A DNA stretch of 64,000 nucleotides from an uncultured Pseudomonadota bacterium (GCA_946479855.1 CAMLHL010000005.1:6168-70167), one strand, 5' to 3'. Counted from the first letter of the stretch, positions 9,453 through 18,688 are shown. Notes: a model not told the origin generated them from the sequence alone. Numbers and translations are program-made.

Positions 9453-10712
9453 TTAGCCGCGGCGCATTGCGTCAAAAAATTCCTGGTTGCCCTTGGTCGA
9501 TTTGACCTTGTCGAGCAGGAATTCCATGGCCTCGAGATCGTCCATCGGGTAACAGAGCTTGCGCAGAACCCACATCTTTTGCAGGACATCGGGCTTGAGC
9601 AGCAGTTCCTCGCGGCGGGTGCCGGAGCGATTGACGTTGACCGCCGGATACATCCGCTTTTCCGCCATGCGACGGTCGAGGTGGATTTCGGAGTTACCGG
9701 TACCCTTGAATTCTTCGTAGATCACTTCGTCCATGCGCGAGCCGGTGTCGATCAGCGCTGTGGCAAGAATGGTCAGCGAGCCGCCTTCCTCAATGTTGCG
9801 CGCCGCACCGAAGAAGCGTTTCGGCTTTTGCAGGGCGTTGGCATCGACGCCACCAGTCAGCACCTTGCCGGAGGCCGGTTGAACGGTGTTGTAGGCGCGG
9901 GCGAGGCGGGTGATCGAGTCGAGCAGGATGACCACGTCCTTCTTGTGTTCGACCAGGCGCTTGGCTTTTTCGATGACCATTTCGGCAACGGCGACATGGC
10001 GTGATGCCGGTTCGTCGAAGGTCGAGGCGACGACCTCGCCCTTGACCGTGCGGGTCATTTCGGTCACTTCTTCCGGGCGCTCGTCGATCAACAGGACGAT
10101 CAGCACCACATCCGGATGATTGGCGGTGATGGCGTGGGCAATGTTCTGCAACATCACCGTCTTGCCGGTCTTCGGCGGGGCGACGAGCAGGCCGCGCTGG
10201 CCGCAGCCGATCGGGGCGATCATGTCGATGACGCGGCTGGTGATGTTTTCCTCGGACTTGATCTCGCGTTCGAGCTTGAGGTGACGCGTCGGATGCAGCG
10301 GCGTCAGATTCTCGAACATGATCTTGTTCTTGTTGGCTTCCGGCGAGAAGCCGTTGATGCGGTCCAGTTTGGTCAGCGCGACGTAGCGCTCGCCATCCTT
10401 CGGCGTGCGGATTTCACCCTCGACCGTATCACCGGTGCGCAGATTGAAACGGCGGATCTGCGACGGCGAGACGTAGATATCGTCCGGATTGGCCAGATAG
10501 GAGGTGTCCGAGGAGCGGAGGAAGCCGAAGCCGTCGGGCAGTACTTCCAGGGTGCCGTCGCCGTAGATGGTGTCGCCATTTTTTGCCTTGGCTTTCAGGA
10601 TGGCGTAAATCAACTCCATCTTGCGCATGCGGTTGGCGTTTTCGATGGCCAGTTCGGTGGCCATGTCGAGCAGTTTGCTGACGTGTAGTGTCTTGAGTTC
10701 GGAAAGTTGCAT
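9453..10712 (-). CDS. rho: Transcription termination factor Rho
   Basis: This 419-residue RNA-dependent ATPase ends transcription of untranslated RNA. The N-terminal helical region and cold-shock-type RNA-binding domain contain DGFGFLRS (60-67). The Walker A APPKTGKT is at 178-185, followed by the Walker B region [16 protein letters not shown] and the Q/R-loop segments. Length matches the family. trxA lies upstream in the same direction, an order also seen in gamma-proteobacteria. Confidence 0.98.
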   Translation of the reverse strand: MQLSELKTLHVSKLLDMATELAIENANRMRKMELIYAILKAKAKNGDTIYGDGTLEVLPDGFGFLRSSDTSYLANPDDIYVSPSQIRRFNLRTGDTVEGEIRTPKDGERYVALTKLDRINGFSPEANKNKIMFENLTPLHPTRHLKLEREIKSEENITSRVIDMIAPIGCGQRGLLVAPPKTGKTVMLQNIAHAITANHPDVVLIVLLIDERPEEVTEMTRTVKGEVVASTFDEPASRHVAVAEMVIEKAKRLVEHKKDVVILLDSITRLARAYNTVQPASGKVLTGGVDANALQKPKRFFGAARNIEEGGSLTILATALIDTGSRMDEVIYEEFKGTGNSEIHLDRRMAEKRMYPAVNVNRSGTRREELLLKPDVLQKMWVLRKLCYPMDDLEAMEFLLDKVKSTKGNQEFFDAMRRG

Positions 10713-10823
10713 GGGGGAGTGTGTGGCGCCAGATACAGAACGGGCGTTTGCCCGGAGGCCGGGGCGCAGATGCGGAGATCTTGGGGAGGAGAATGACGCC
10801 GGACAGCTTGCTTGTCGCGTCTG

Positions 10824-10850
10824 CCTGAAGGTGCAGGACGCACCTTCAGG
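10824..10850. other. Hairpin between trxA and rho
   Basis: A perfect 11-base-pair inverted repeat (CCTGAAGGTGC and its complement) with a five-base loop lies 18 bases past the trxA stop. There is no T run in either direction. It could end or stabilise the trxA transcript, or sit in the rho leader, where autoregulation by attenuation is known in enterobacteria. The mechanism here is inference. Confidence 0.5.
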
Positions 10851-10867
10851 GTCGGAGACTACGGAGA

Positions 10868-11194
10868 TTACAGGTTGCTGTCAATAAAGGCTGCGAGTTG
10901 CGACTTGGACAGCGCGCCGACCTTGGTCGCCTCGATGTTGCCGTTCTTGAAGATCATCAGCGTCGGGATGCCACGGATGCCGTACTTGGCCGGGGTCGCC
11001 TGGTTGTCATCGATGTTGACCTTGGCGACCTTGAGCTTGCCGGCGTATTCGTTGGCGACTTCGTCGAGGATCGGGGCAATCATCTTGCAGGGACCACACC
11101 ATTCAGCCCAGTAATCGACGAGAACCGGTTGCTGCGATTGCAGCACTTCGGCTTCAAACGTGTCGTCGGTGACGTAATGGATATGCTCGCTCAT
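10868..11194 (-). CDS. trxA: Thioredoxin 1
   Basis: A 108-residue cytoplasmic dithiol reductase with active site WCGPCK at residues 32-37 and the cis-proline segment [11 protein letters not shown]. Length and fold are standard. It reduces cytoplasmic disulfides, including those of PAPS reductase in sulfate assimilation (cysDN is also in this window). The gene is upstream of rho, and the ATG is preceded by GAGG. Confidence 0.97.
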   Translation of the reverse strand: MSEHIHYVTDDTFEAEVLQSQQPVLVDYWAEWCGPCKMIAPILDEVANEYAGKLKVAKVNIDDNQATPAKYGIRGIPTLMIFKNGNIEATKVGALSKSQLAAFIDSNL

Positions 11195-11291
11195 GGTTGC
11201 CTCATGGGAAGGGGGTATCGAATGGATTGCGCCGGAGTGGCGACGAGAAAGTTGCCGTGATGCTAGCGAAAAATACTGGCTTAGGGAAGCG

Positions 11292-11894
11292 TTAGCCGCC
11301 GGTTTTGAGCAGATTGGCCAGTTCGACGGCGGTCTTGACCTGCATCTTGTCGAACAGGTTGGCCCGGTGCACTTCGACCGTGCGCATGCTGATGTTCAGC
11401 TCATCGGCAATGATCTTGTTGAACTTGCCGGCCACGACCAGCTCCATGATCTGCCGCTCGCGCGTGGTCAGGCTGGAAATGCGTGCTTTGACCGAGTCGA
11501 CCGTGGCATTCGCCGCGCGTTGTCGCGCATCGAGCGCCATGGCTTCCTCGATGCGGGTGACCAGGTCGTTATCGTTGAGCGGCTTTTCGAAAAAGTCGAA
11601 GGCCCCCTTTTTCAGGGTGGCGACGGCCAGCGGCACATCGCCGTGGCCGGTCAGGAAAATGACCGGCAAGGCCGACTGGCGTTCGCGCAATTGATCGAAA
11701 CAGTCCAGTCCGCTCATGCCGGACATCCGCATGTCGAGCACGACGCAGCCGCTCATGTCCTTGTGCCAGGCGGCGAGAAAGCTTTCTGCCGAGTCGAAGG
11801 CGGCATAGGGGAGGCCGCGTGATTTGAGCAGCCAGGCGAGGGCATCGCGAATCGCTTCGTCATCGTCGACCAGATAGGCTTGGGGCGTACTCAT
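11292..11894 (-). CDS. dctR: FixJ/NarL-family response regulator, probable C4-dicarboxylate regulator DctR
   Basis: A 200-residue regulator. Residues 1-120 are a receiver domain (VDDDEAIRD, phospho-acceptor in [12 protein letters not shown], Lys in EKPLND). The C-terminal 65 residues are a LuxR-type helix-turn-helix ([12 protein letters not shown] and [12 protein letters not shown]). There is no sigma-54 interaction domain, so it belongs with the FixJ-type DctR of Rhodobacter, not the NtrC-type DctD. The ATG at 11894 overlaps the kinase stop by ATGA. Its neighbours dctA and dctPQM point to C4-dicarboxylate control. Confidence 0.88.
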   Translation of the reverse strand: MSTPQAYLVDDDEAIRDALAWLLKSRGLPYAAFDSAESFLAAWHKDMSGCVVLDMRMSGMSGLDCFDQLRERQSALPVIFLTGHGDVPLAVATLKKGAFDFFEKPLNDNDLVTRIEEAMALDARQRAANATVDSVKARISSLTTRERQIMELVVAGKFNKIIADELNISMRTVEVHRANLFDKMQVKTAVELANLLKTGG

Positions 11895-13876
11895 GCAGCT
11901 TCCAGGGGCAGGGTGAAGCGGAATATCGTACCGCTTCCGGTGGGCGAATGGGGATTGTCCTCGGCCCACAGGCGGCCGCGATGGAACTCGATGATCGAGC
12001 GGCAGATCGATAGTCCGATGCCCATGCCTTCCGGTTTGGTGGTGAAAAAGGCGGTGAACAGCTTGTCGCGGATTTCGGGGGCGATGCCGCTGCCGTGATC
12101 GCTGACGCTGACCAGCAATTCGCCGTCTCGGGGTTCGATGGTGATACGCAATGCCCGTTCGGCTTCCGGCGTGCTGGTCATGGCTTCCATGGCGTTGCGG
12201 ATCAGGTTGAGGAGAACCTGTTCGAGCATCAGGCGATCGGCTGGAACGGCGGGGAGCGCCGGCAGCTCGCAATCGATCCGGACGTGGCGCTTGCGGGCCT
12301 CGGCCTCGACGAAGCCGAGGCAATCTTCGACTACTTCGCCGACTGCGCAGGGAGCGCGTTTGGGCTCGCTCTTGCGGACGAAATCGTGCACGCGGCGAAT
12401 GATCTTGCCGGCGCGCTGGGCCTGCAGGCCGATTTTTTCGAGGGCAGGGAGGATTTCCTGCGGGTTGGTCTGGCCATTGTTGAGCAGATTCAGGCAGCCG
12501 GTGTTGTAGCTGGCAATGGCGGCCAGCGGCTGGTTCAGTTCGTGAGCCAGCGTCGAGGCCATTTCACCCATGGTGACCAGGCGCGAGGTGAATTGCAGTT
12601 GTTCCTGCTGCTGGCGGGCCAGTTCCTCGGCGCGCTTGCGCTCGGTAATGTCGAGTACCGAGGCCATCCAGCCGGTGTGGTTGCCGTTGCCGTCGATCAG
12701 CTTGGCTTCGTAAACAAGGGCATGAAAACGCTCTCCGCCCTTGCGCATGAAGGTGATTTCGAAGCCGTCGAGCGGTGCCTGGCCGGCCAGCACGGTCTGG
12801 TGCATGGCAAACGTTTCCTCCAGCTGCTCCGGCGCCCAGTAAGGCATGGGCGGCGTCCGGTTGATCAGTTCGTCGGGGCTGAATCCGGTCATCCGGCAGA
12901 AGGCCGGGTTGACGTAAATGACCTTGCCGTTGAGGTCGCGGGCACGCATCCCGACGGTCAGGGAATCCTCCATCGCGGCACGGAAAGCGTGCTCGGCGCG
13001 CAAGGCGTCTTCCGCGTGCGAGCGCTTTTTCATCAGGTCGCGCACCAGCCAGAGACTCCAGAAGACACCGGTGGCGAGCAGGAATATCGCGACCACCAGC
13101 AGGCGCTGCAACGTGTTGTCCGGTGAGCGGTAGCTGGTCACGCGCAACAACAAGCCGGCGTCGGGCGGGTCGAAGGGGATGGCGTAGCGAAGATCCCCTT
13201 TGCCTTCAATATGGGTCTTGGTGGCGTACTGAACGTCGTTGTCGTCGACGATCTCGACTTTGTATTTTTCGGTGAACCACCAGGGCACCTGGTTGGCAAG
13301 CAGGGTGTCGAGCGGGTAGGTCGCGGCTAGCATGCCGCTGAACCGGCGTTCGTGATAGATCGGGAGGAGGAGTGTGACAAAGGCGCGCTGGTCATCGAGA
13401 AAATATGGCTCGCTGTATTGCAGTTTGCCGAGCCGGCTGGCTATTTCAAAGGCTTTGGCGATGAGCGGTGTGGCGCCGGACTCACTCGAGTTTTCCGGGC
13501 GGGTGGCGGTGGGCAGGGCGTCGATGACCTGCTGCTGGGGATCGAGCCAGAGAATCTGGGCAATGTCTGGCGAATTCTTGAGCATGTGTTCGGCCCGCAG
13601 CCGGAATGTTTTCTGGCTCTCGGGCAGGCTGGACAGGTCAAGAGCCAGTTGCTGCAGTTGTTCTTCATTGCCGTTGAGGTGGAAGCGCAGGTTCTGTTCG
13701 AGCCAGAGAACATCCTTGATCAACACGGATTGCTCTTCTTCCACCTCGGTACGGTGCAGCAGCCAGAGGAGCGAGAGCAGGGCGGCCAGCAGCAGTACGA
13801 TGCCGAGCTTGGGCAGAGCGAGCAGCCAGCGGAGCCGGCGGGAGCTGCCGGGGGAGATCGGAAGGACATAATTCAT
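11891..13876 (-). CDS. dctS: PAS sensor histidine kinase, probable C4-dicarboxylate sensor DctS
   Basis: A 661-residue membrane kinase. Two membrane segments (about residues 18-38 and 285-305) flank a periplasmic sensing domain of some 240 residues, as in DctB/DctS. A cytoplasmic PAS domain follows, then a coiled linker, a HisKA domain with the His in TLAHELNQPLAA, and a HATPase domain (NLIRNAMEAM, DHGSGI and GMGIGLSI). The start at MNYVLPIS is chosen because the upstream extension has no membrane character. It overlaps the regulator by ATGA and is divergent from dctA across 152 bases. The ligand (succinate, fumarate or malate) is inferred from context. Confidence 0.88.
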   Translation of the reverse strand: MNYVLPISPGSSRRLRWLLALPKLGIVLLLAALLSLLWLLHRTEVEEEQSVLIKDVLWLEQNLRFHLNGNEEQLQQLALDLSSLPESQKTFRLRAEHMLKNSPDIAQILWLDPQQQVIDALPTATRPENSSESGATPLIAKAFEIASRLGKLQYSEPYFLDDQRAFVTLLLPIYHERRFSGMLAATYPLDTLLANQVPWWFTEKYKVEIVDDNDVQYATKTHIEGKGDLRYAIPFDPPDAGLLLRVTSYRSPDNTLQRLLVVAIFLLATGVFWSLWLVRDLMKKRSHAEDALRAEHAFRAAMEDSLTVGMRARDLNGKVIYVNPAFCRMTGFSPDELINRTPPMPYWAPEQLEETFAMHQTVLAGQAPLDGFEITFMRKGGERFHALVYEAKLIDGNGNHTGWMASVLDITERKRAEELARQQQEQLQFTSRLVTMGEMASTLAHELNQPLAAIASYNTGCLNLLNNGQTNPQEILPALEKIGLQAQRAGKIIRRVHDFVRKSEPKRAPCAVGEVVEDCLGFVEAEARKRHVRIDCELPALPAVPADRLMLEQVLLNLIRNAMEAMTSTPEAERALRITIEPRDGELLVSVSDHGSGIAPEIRDKLFTAFFTTKPEGMGIGLSICRSIIEFHRGRLWAEDNPHSPTGSGTIFRFTLPLEAA

Positions 13877-13915
13877 GATGAAAATGGTACACCACGTTTT
13901 TTCCGCCCGGGTCAA

Positions 13916-13929
13916 TGTGGCTTTCCACA
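13916..13929. promoter_or_regulatory. Candidate DctR operator upstream of dctA and dctS
   Basis: The palindrome TGTGG-N4-CCACA lies in the divergent dctS/dctA region. Its flanks match a second copy upstream of dctP: both read ATGTGG-N4-CCACAAT. A further half-site (AACCACAAT) follows at 13938-13946. Two spaced copies in front of both transporters make it the best candidate for the DctR binding site. Binding is inference. Confidence 0.55.
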
Positions 13930-13985
13930 ATTCGGATAACCACAATGGTAGGCTGGTGTCGCTTTGGCAATACTGTCGCCCGTTT

Positions 13986-14001
13986 TCCGGAATGTTCCGG
14001 A
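13986..14001. promoter_or_regulatory. Palindrome in the dctA leader
   Basis: TCCGGAATGTTCCGGA is an inverted repeat of seven base pairs around two central bases, 10 bases before the dctA ribosome-binding site AGAGGAG (14012-14018). It could be a second operator or an RNA hairpin that affects dctA translation. No copy is seen upstream of dctP. Confidence 0.4.
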
Positions 14002-14028
14002 GTCCGTCATCAGAGGAGCACAAAATCC

Positions 14029-15378
14029 ATGGCTAAAAAAGCGGTATTCAGGAGTCTCTATTTCCAGGTGCTCGTCGCTATCGCCGTCGGCGTGGCGCTC
14101 GGCCATTTCTATCCCGAGACCGGTGCGGCGATGAAGCCGCTGGGCGATGGTTTTATCAAGCTGATCAAGATGATCATTGCCCCGATCATTTTCTGCACCA
14201 TCGTCGTCGGTATCGCCGGCATGGAAGACATGAAAAAGGTCGGCAAGACCGGCGGCCTGGCCGTCCTTTACTTCGAGGTGGTCAGCAGCATTGCCCTGAT
14301 TATCGGCCTGATCGTGGTTAATGTCTGGGCGCCGGGGGTCGGGATGAACGTCGATGTATCGACGCTCGACACCAAGGGTATCGCCAAGTATGCCGATCCG
14401 GGCAAGATGCAGTCGACGGTCGACTTCCTGATGAACATCATTCCGACCAGCGTTGTCGATGCCTTTGCCAAGGGGGACATGTTGCAGGTGCTGTTTTTCT
14501 CCGTGCTTTTCGGCTATGCCATGCATGCCTTTGGCGAACGCGGCAAGCCGGTTTTCGACCTGATCGAAAAGCTGTCGCATGTGCTGTTCGGTATCGTTGG
14601 CGTGATCATGAAGGTTGCCCCGATCGGCGCCTTCGGCGCGATGGCCTACACCATCGGCAAGCACGGGGTCGGGAGCCTGACGCAGCTGGCCAGTCTGATG
14701 GGGGCCTTCTACCTGACCTGCCTGATCTTCATTCTCGGGGTGCTGGGCAGTATTGCCGCTTTCCATGGTTTTTCAATCATCAAGTTGATCAAGTACATCA
14801 AGGAAGAGCTCTTCCTGGTGCTTGGAACATCGTCTTCCGAATCCGCGCTGCCGCGCCTGATGGCCAAGATGGAAAATGCGGGCGCCCAGAAATCGGTGGT
14901 CGGGCTGGTCGTGCCGACCGGCTATTCCTTCAATCTGGACGGCACCTCGATTTACCTGACCATGGCGGCAGTGTTTATCGCCCAGGCGACGAACACGCCG
15001 CTCGACCTCCAGCACCAGGTCACCTTGCTGATCATTCTGCTGCTTACCTCCAAGGGCGCCGCCGGCGTCACCGGCAGCGGTTTCATCGTGCTGGCGGCGA
15101 CGCTCTCGGCAGTCGGCACTGTGCCAGTGGCCGGTCTGGCGCTGATTCTCGGCATCGACCGCTTCATGTCGGAAGCGCGAGCGTTGACCAACTTCATCGG
15201 CAATAGCGTGGCCACGCTGGTCGTCGCCAAATGGTGCAAGGCACTCGATGTTGACCGGATGAATGCCGTCCTCAACAATGAAACGATCGATGAGGCAGAT
15301 CGTCCGGAAATGGTTCTCGATGATGCGCCCGAAGTGATCATCCCCCATGTTCCGCGCCCAATCGTCGAACATCATTGA
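14029..15378 (+). CDS. dctA: C4-dicarboxylate:cation symporter DctA
   Basis: A 449-residue secondary transporter of the DAACS/glutamate-symporter family that takes up succinate, fumarate and malate with protons or sodium. The serine-rich hairpin [11 protein letters not shown], the NLDGTSIY motif and the [10 protein letters not shown] segment are all present. Eight hydrophobic segments and two re-entrant loops fit the family. I take the ATG at 14029 (MAKKAVF), preceded by AGAGGAG. An earlier start in the same frame would run through the regulatory region. A terminator follows. Confidence 0.96.
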   Translation: MAKKAVFRSLYFQVLVAIAVGVALGHFYPETGAAMKPLGDGFIKLIKMIIAPIIFCTIVVGIAGMEDMKKVGKTGGLAVLYFEVVSSIALIIGLIVVNVWAPGVGMNVDVSTLDTKGIAKYADPGKMQSTVDFLMNIIPTSVVDAFAKGDMLQVLFFSVLFGYAMHAFGERGKPVFDLIEKLSHVLFGIVGVIMKVAPIGAFGAMAYTIGKHGVGSLTQLASLMGAFYLTCLIFILGVLGSIAAFHGFSIIKLIKYIKEELFLVLGTSSSESALPRLMAKMENAGAQKSVVGLVVPTGYSFNLDGTSIYLTMAAVFIAQATNTPLDLQHQVTLLIILLLTSKGAAGVTGSGFIVLAATLSAVGTVPVAGLALILGIDRFMSEARALTNFIGNSVATLVVAKWCKALDVDRMNAVLNNETIDEADRPEMVLDDAPEVIIPHVPRPIVEHH

Positions 15379-15392
15379 TAGCAGTTTTGAAC

Positions 15393-15425
15393 AAAAAAAC
15401 CGCCGGCTGGTCCGGCGGTTTTTTT
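15393..15425 (+). terminator. Intrinsic terminator of dctA
   Basis: The stem CCGCCGG (15400-15406) pairs with 15412-15418. It is flanked by seven A on the left and seven T on the right, giving a strong rho-independent terminator 15 bases after dctA. It separates dctA from the dctP promoter region. Confidence 0.9.
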
Positions 15426-15440
15426 ATGCGCGTTCGGCGA

Positions 15441-15454
15441 TGTGGAAAACCACA
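15441..15454. promoter_or_regulatory. Candidate DctR operator upstream of dctP
   Basis: TGTGG-AAAA-CCACA, embedded in ATGTGG-N4-CCACAAT, matches the site upstream of dctA at 13916. It sits about 85 bases before the dctP start. AT-rich sequence suitable for a -10 element lies near 15478-15486, so the site would be centred near -45, a typical activator position for a FixJ-type protein. Not tested. Confidence 0.55.
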
Positions 15455-15537
15455 ATAGGCGGCAATTACACCTTTCGTAATAATTTAACTCAGTCGCAAT
15501 CCAATCGCTGGACGACGCACTTCTGGAGGAGAAAAAA

Positions 15538-16542
15538 ATGAAAGTATCGAAACTACTGATTGGCCTGTTTGCTGGAGCCCTGTCCCTGGCTGCTTATGCG
15601 CAGCAACCGATCATCATCAAGTTCAGCCATGTCGTCGCGGCCGATACGCCGAAGGGCAAGGCGGCTGAAATGTTTGCCAAGAAGGCCAGCGAACTGACTC
15701 ATGGCAAGGTCAAGGTCGAGGTCTATGCCAACTCGACCCTGTACAAGGACAAGGAGGAGATGGAAGCCCTGCAGTTGGGTGCCGTCCAGATGCTCGCCCC
15801 GTCGTTGGCCAAATTCGGCCCGCTCGGCGTCAAGGAATTCGAGGTCTTCGACCTGCCGTTCATCTTCGGCAGCTATGACGACCTGCACAAGGTGACCACC
15901 GGCCCGGTCGGCAAGAATCTGCTGGCCAAGCTCGAACCCAAGGGCATCAAGGGCCTGGCTTTCTGGGACAACGGCTTCAAGTCGTTCTCGGCCAATACGC
16001 CGATCAAGACGCCGGCCGACCTGAAGGGCAAGAAGATGCGCATCCAGTCGTCCAAGGTGCTCGAAGAGCAGATGCGCGCCCTTGGCTCGCTGCCGCAGGT
16101 GATGGCGTTCTCGGAGGTGTACCAGGCCTTGCAGACCGGGGTGGTCGATGGGACCGAGAATCCGATTTCCAATTTGTATACCCAGAAGATGCACGAAGTG
16201 CAGAAATACCTGACGCTGACCGATCACGGCTACCTCGGTTATGCGGTGATCGTGAACAAGAAGTTCTGGGAAGCTTTGCCGGCCGATATCCGCAAGCAGC
16301 TGGAAGAGGCGATGGAGCAATCGACCCGTTACGCCAACCAGATTGCCAAGGTCGAGAACGACAGCGCGCTCGAGGCTGTGAAGAAGAGCGGCAAGACCAC
16401 CGTTTACGTCCCAACCAAGGAAGAACGCCTGGCCTTCAAGAAGGCGCTGGTGCCGGTCCATAAGAAGATGGAGGGACGGATCGGCAAGGAGGTCATCGAG
16501 GCGGTCTACAAGGACATCGGTTTCAAGCCGGATAGTCTCTAA
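15538..16542 (+). CDS. dctP: TRAP transporter solute-binding protein DctP
   Basis: A 334-residue periplasmic binding protein with signal peptide (1-21, cleaved after AYA). The mature part has the DctP fold: IKFSHVVAADTPKGKAA at the start, the ligand-carboxylate Arg in KMRIQSSK, and QTGVVDGTENP. It captures C4-dicarboxylates for the DctQM membrane unit. A strong GGAGGAG precedes the ATG. First gene of dctPQM, under the candidate DctR site. Confidence 0.95.
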   Translation: MKVSKLLIGLFAGALSLAAYAQQPIIIKFSHVVAADTPKGKAAEMFAKKASELTHGKVKVEVYANSTLYKDKEEMEALQLGAVQMLAPSLAKFGPLGVKEFEVFDLPFIFGSYDDLHKVTTGPVGKNLLAKLEPKGIKGLAFWDNGFKSFSANTPIKTPADLKGKKMRIQSSKVLEEQMRALGSLPQVMAFSEVYQALQTGVVDGTENPISNLYTQKMHEVQKYLTLTDHGYLGYAVIVNKKFWEALPADIRKQLEEAMEQSTRYANQIAKVENDSALEAVKKSGKTTVYVPTKEERLAFKKALVPVHKKMEGRIGKEVIEAVYKDIGFKPDSL

Positions 16543-16560
16543 ATCGCAGCAGCAACAGGA

Positions 16561-16580
16561 TCGGGGGCTGCGGCCCCCGA
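16561..16580 (+). other. Hairpin between dctP and dctQ
   Basis: An eight-base-pair GC-rich stem (TCGGGGGC with its complement) closed by a TGCG tetraloop lies in the 59-base dctP-dctQ gap. There is no T run. Hairpins here often protect the 3' end of a binding-protein message so that it accumulates above the permease messages. That role is inferred. Confidence 0.5.
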
Positions 16581-16601
16581 GTCACACCGGGGGAACTCGC
16601 C

Positions 16602-17387
16602 ATGATCAACAAGCTACTTAACCACCTCGAAGAGTTGCTGGTGACCTTCCTGATGGGAGCCGCCACGCTGATTATCTTCGTATCGGTTGTGCATCGTTAC
16701 GCCGCCGGGCTTGAAATTCCGGTCGCCCAGGACTGGCTGCTCAGCCTCAATTTCGGCTGGGCCCAGGAACTCTGCATCATCATGTTCGTCTGGATGGCGA
16801 AGTTCGGTGCCGCCTATGGGGTGCGCACCGGCATCCACGTCGGCGTCGATGTGCTGATCAATCGCCTGGATGATCGCGTGCGCGGCAAATTCATCATTTT
16901 CGGCTTGCTGGCCGGGGCCCTGTTCACCGGCACCATCGGTGCCCTTGGTGCCCAGTTCGTCTGGGAAAACGGAGCGCACTACGCCTTCTTCAGTTTCTTC
17001 GGTATCCAGGGGCCGGATCTGTACGAGGGGCCGACCACGCCTGATCTGGAGTGGCCGACCTGGATTGTCTATAGCGCCATCCCGCTGGGGTCGTCGCTGA
17101 TGTGTTTCCGCTTTCTGCAGGTGGCCTGGGGCTTCGTGCAAACGGGGGAACTGCCGCACCATGATCACGGCCATGTCGAAGGGCTGGACGAGGAAGAAAA
17201 GCTGCCGCTCGATGTCGATGTCTATGGCATGAGCGACAACCTGCACGTGCATGATTTGAAGCATGAGCAATTTGGTGAGCGGCGCAGTGGCGAGGAGCGC
17301 CGCCGCGCCGCTGCGGCAACCCTGGAGAATGAACTTCGCCACGGTCAACGGCGAAATTCCGGCGAAAAACAAGGAGACCAGCAATGA
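16602..17387 (+). CDS. dctQ: TRAP transporter small permease DctQ with extended C-terminal tail
   Basis: A 261-residue inner-membrane protein. Four hydrophobic segments in residues 1-180 form the DctQ domain (FGWAQELCIIMFVWMAKFGA is typical). The last 80 or so residues are hydrophilic: a His/Asp stretch (HHDHGHVEG), an acidic stretch, then a very basic segment with GERRSGEERRR. The tail is beyond the usual DctQ core length. It pairs with DctM for dicarboxylate uptake. Its stop overlaps the dctM start by ATGA. Confidence 0.9.
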   Translation: MINKLLNHLEELLVTFLMGAATLIIFVSVVHRYAAGLEIPVAQDWLLSLNFGWAQELCIIMFVWMAKFGAAYGVRTGIHVGVDVLINRLDDRVRGKFIIFGLLAGALFTGTIGALGAQFVWENGAHYAFFSFFGIQGPDLYEGPTTPDLEWPTWIVYSAIPLGSSLMCFRFLQVAWGFVQTGELPHHDHGHVEGLDEEEKLPLDVDVYGMSDNLHVHDLKHEQFGERRSGEERRRAAAATLENELRHGQRRNSGEKQGDQQ

Positions 17388-18667
17388 ACGCCCTGGTGAT
17401 TTTCGGCCTGCTGGCCGTCCTCATGCTGACCGGCATGCCGATCTCGATTTCGCTCGGCCTGACCGTGTTGACCTTTCTGTTTACGATGACCCAGGTGCCG
17501 CTGGAGTCGGTGGCGCTGAAATTATTCACCGGCATCGAGAAATTCGAGATCATGGCCATTCCGTTTTTCATTCTGGCCGGCAATTTCCTGACGCATGGCG
17601 GGGTGGCGAAGCGGATGATCAATTTCGCCACGTCGATGGTGGGCCACTGGTATGGCGGCCTCGGTCTGGCCGGCGTGCTGGCCTGCGCGCTGTTCGCAGC
17701 CGTTTCGGGGTCCAGCCCGGCGACCGTGGTGGCGATCGGCTCCATTCTGCTGCCGGCCATGGTCAAGTCGGGCTTTCCGAACAAATTCGGGGCCGGAGTG
17801 ATCTCGACCTCGGGGGCGCTCGGTATCCTGATTCCGCCGTCCATCGTCATGGTCATGTACTCGGTGGCAACCAATACCTCGGTGGGGGCCCTGTTCATGG
17901 CTGGCGTGCTCCCCGGGATAGCCCTGGCCGCCACCCTGGGGGGCGTCACCTGGTACCGTGCCAAGAAGTTCGATTATCCGCGTCAAGCCAAGGCCAGCTG
18001 GGGCGCGCGCTGGAAAGCCTTCCGTGCTTCGGTCTGGGGATTGTTGCTGATCGTGGTGGTGATGGGTGGTATCTACACCGGTGTCTTCACGCCGACCGAG
18101 GCGGCGGCAATGTCCGCGGTCTACGCCTTTTTCGTGGCTGTTTTCATTTATAAGGACATGGGCCTCAAGGATGTGCCGAAGGTGCTGCTCAATTCGGCCA
18201 ACATGTCGGCGATGCTGCTCTACATCATCACCAACGCCGTGCTGTTCTCCTTCATCATGACCAACGAGAACATTCCGCAGGCGCTGGCCGACTGGATGCT
18301 GGGCCACGGTCTGGGGATGATCACCTTCCTCCTGGCGGTCAATGTCATCCTGCTGCTGGCCGGCAACTTCATGGAGCCGTCGTCAATCGTGCTGATTTTC
18401 GCCCCCATCCTGTTTCCGGTCGCCATGAAGCTGGGTATCCACCCGGTGCACTTTGGCATCCTGATGGTGGTGAACATGGAAGTCGGCATGTGCCATCCGC
18501 CAGTGGGCCTGAATCTCTATGTGGCGTCCGGGATCACCAAGATGGGCATTACCGAGTTGACCGTCGCAGTCTGGCCATGGTTGCTGTCCATGCTCTGCTT
18601 CCTGATGCTGGTGACCTACTGGCCGACGCTGTCGCTGTGGTTGCCGCAGCAACTGGGTATGCTCTAG
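17384..18667 (+). CDS. dctM: TRAP transporter large permease DctM
   Basis: A 427-residue membrane protein with about twelve hydrophobic segments, the transport channel of the TRAP system. SGSSPATVVAIGSILLPAM, the GALGILIPPSIVMVMYSV region and the late MCHPPVGLNLYVASG are family hallmarks. Transport is driven by sodium or proton gradients. It overlaps dctQ by four bases and is followed by a strong terminator, ending the dctPQM operon. Confidence 0.96.
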   Translation: MNALVIFGLLAVLMLTGMPISISLGLTVLTFLFTMTQVPLESVALKLFTGIEKFEIMAIPFFILAGNFLTHGGVAKRMINFATSMVGHWYGGLGLAGVLACALFAAVSGSSPATVVAIGSILLPAMVKSGFPNKFGAGVISTSGALGILIPPSIVMVMYSVATNTSVGALFMAGVLPGIALAATLGGVTWYRAKKFDYPRQAKASWGARWKAFRASVWGLLLIVVVMGGIYTGVFTPTEAAAMSAVYAFFVAVFIYKDMGLKDVPKVLLNSANMSAMLLYIITNAVLFSFIMTNENIPQALADWMLGHGLGMITFLLAVNVILLLAGNFMEPSSIVLIFAPILFPVAMKLGIHPVHFGILMVVNMEVGMCHPPVGLNLYVASGITKMGITELTVAVWPWLLSMLCFLMLVTYWPTLSLWLPQQLGML

Positions 18668-18688
18668 GCGAACCCGCTGCAGCCCTTC

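Noticed and set aside
14773..15375. 200-residue minus-strand frame inside dctA
   Set aside because: Antisense shadow of a well-conserved transporter with no supporting features.
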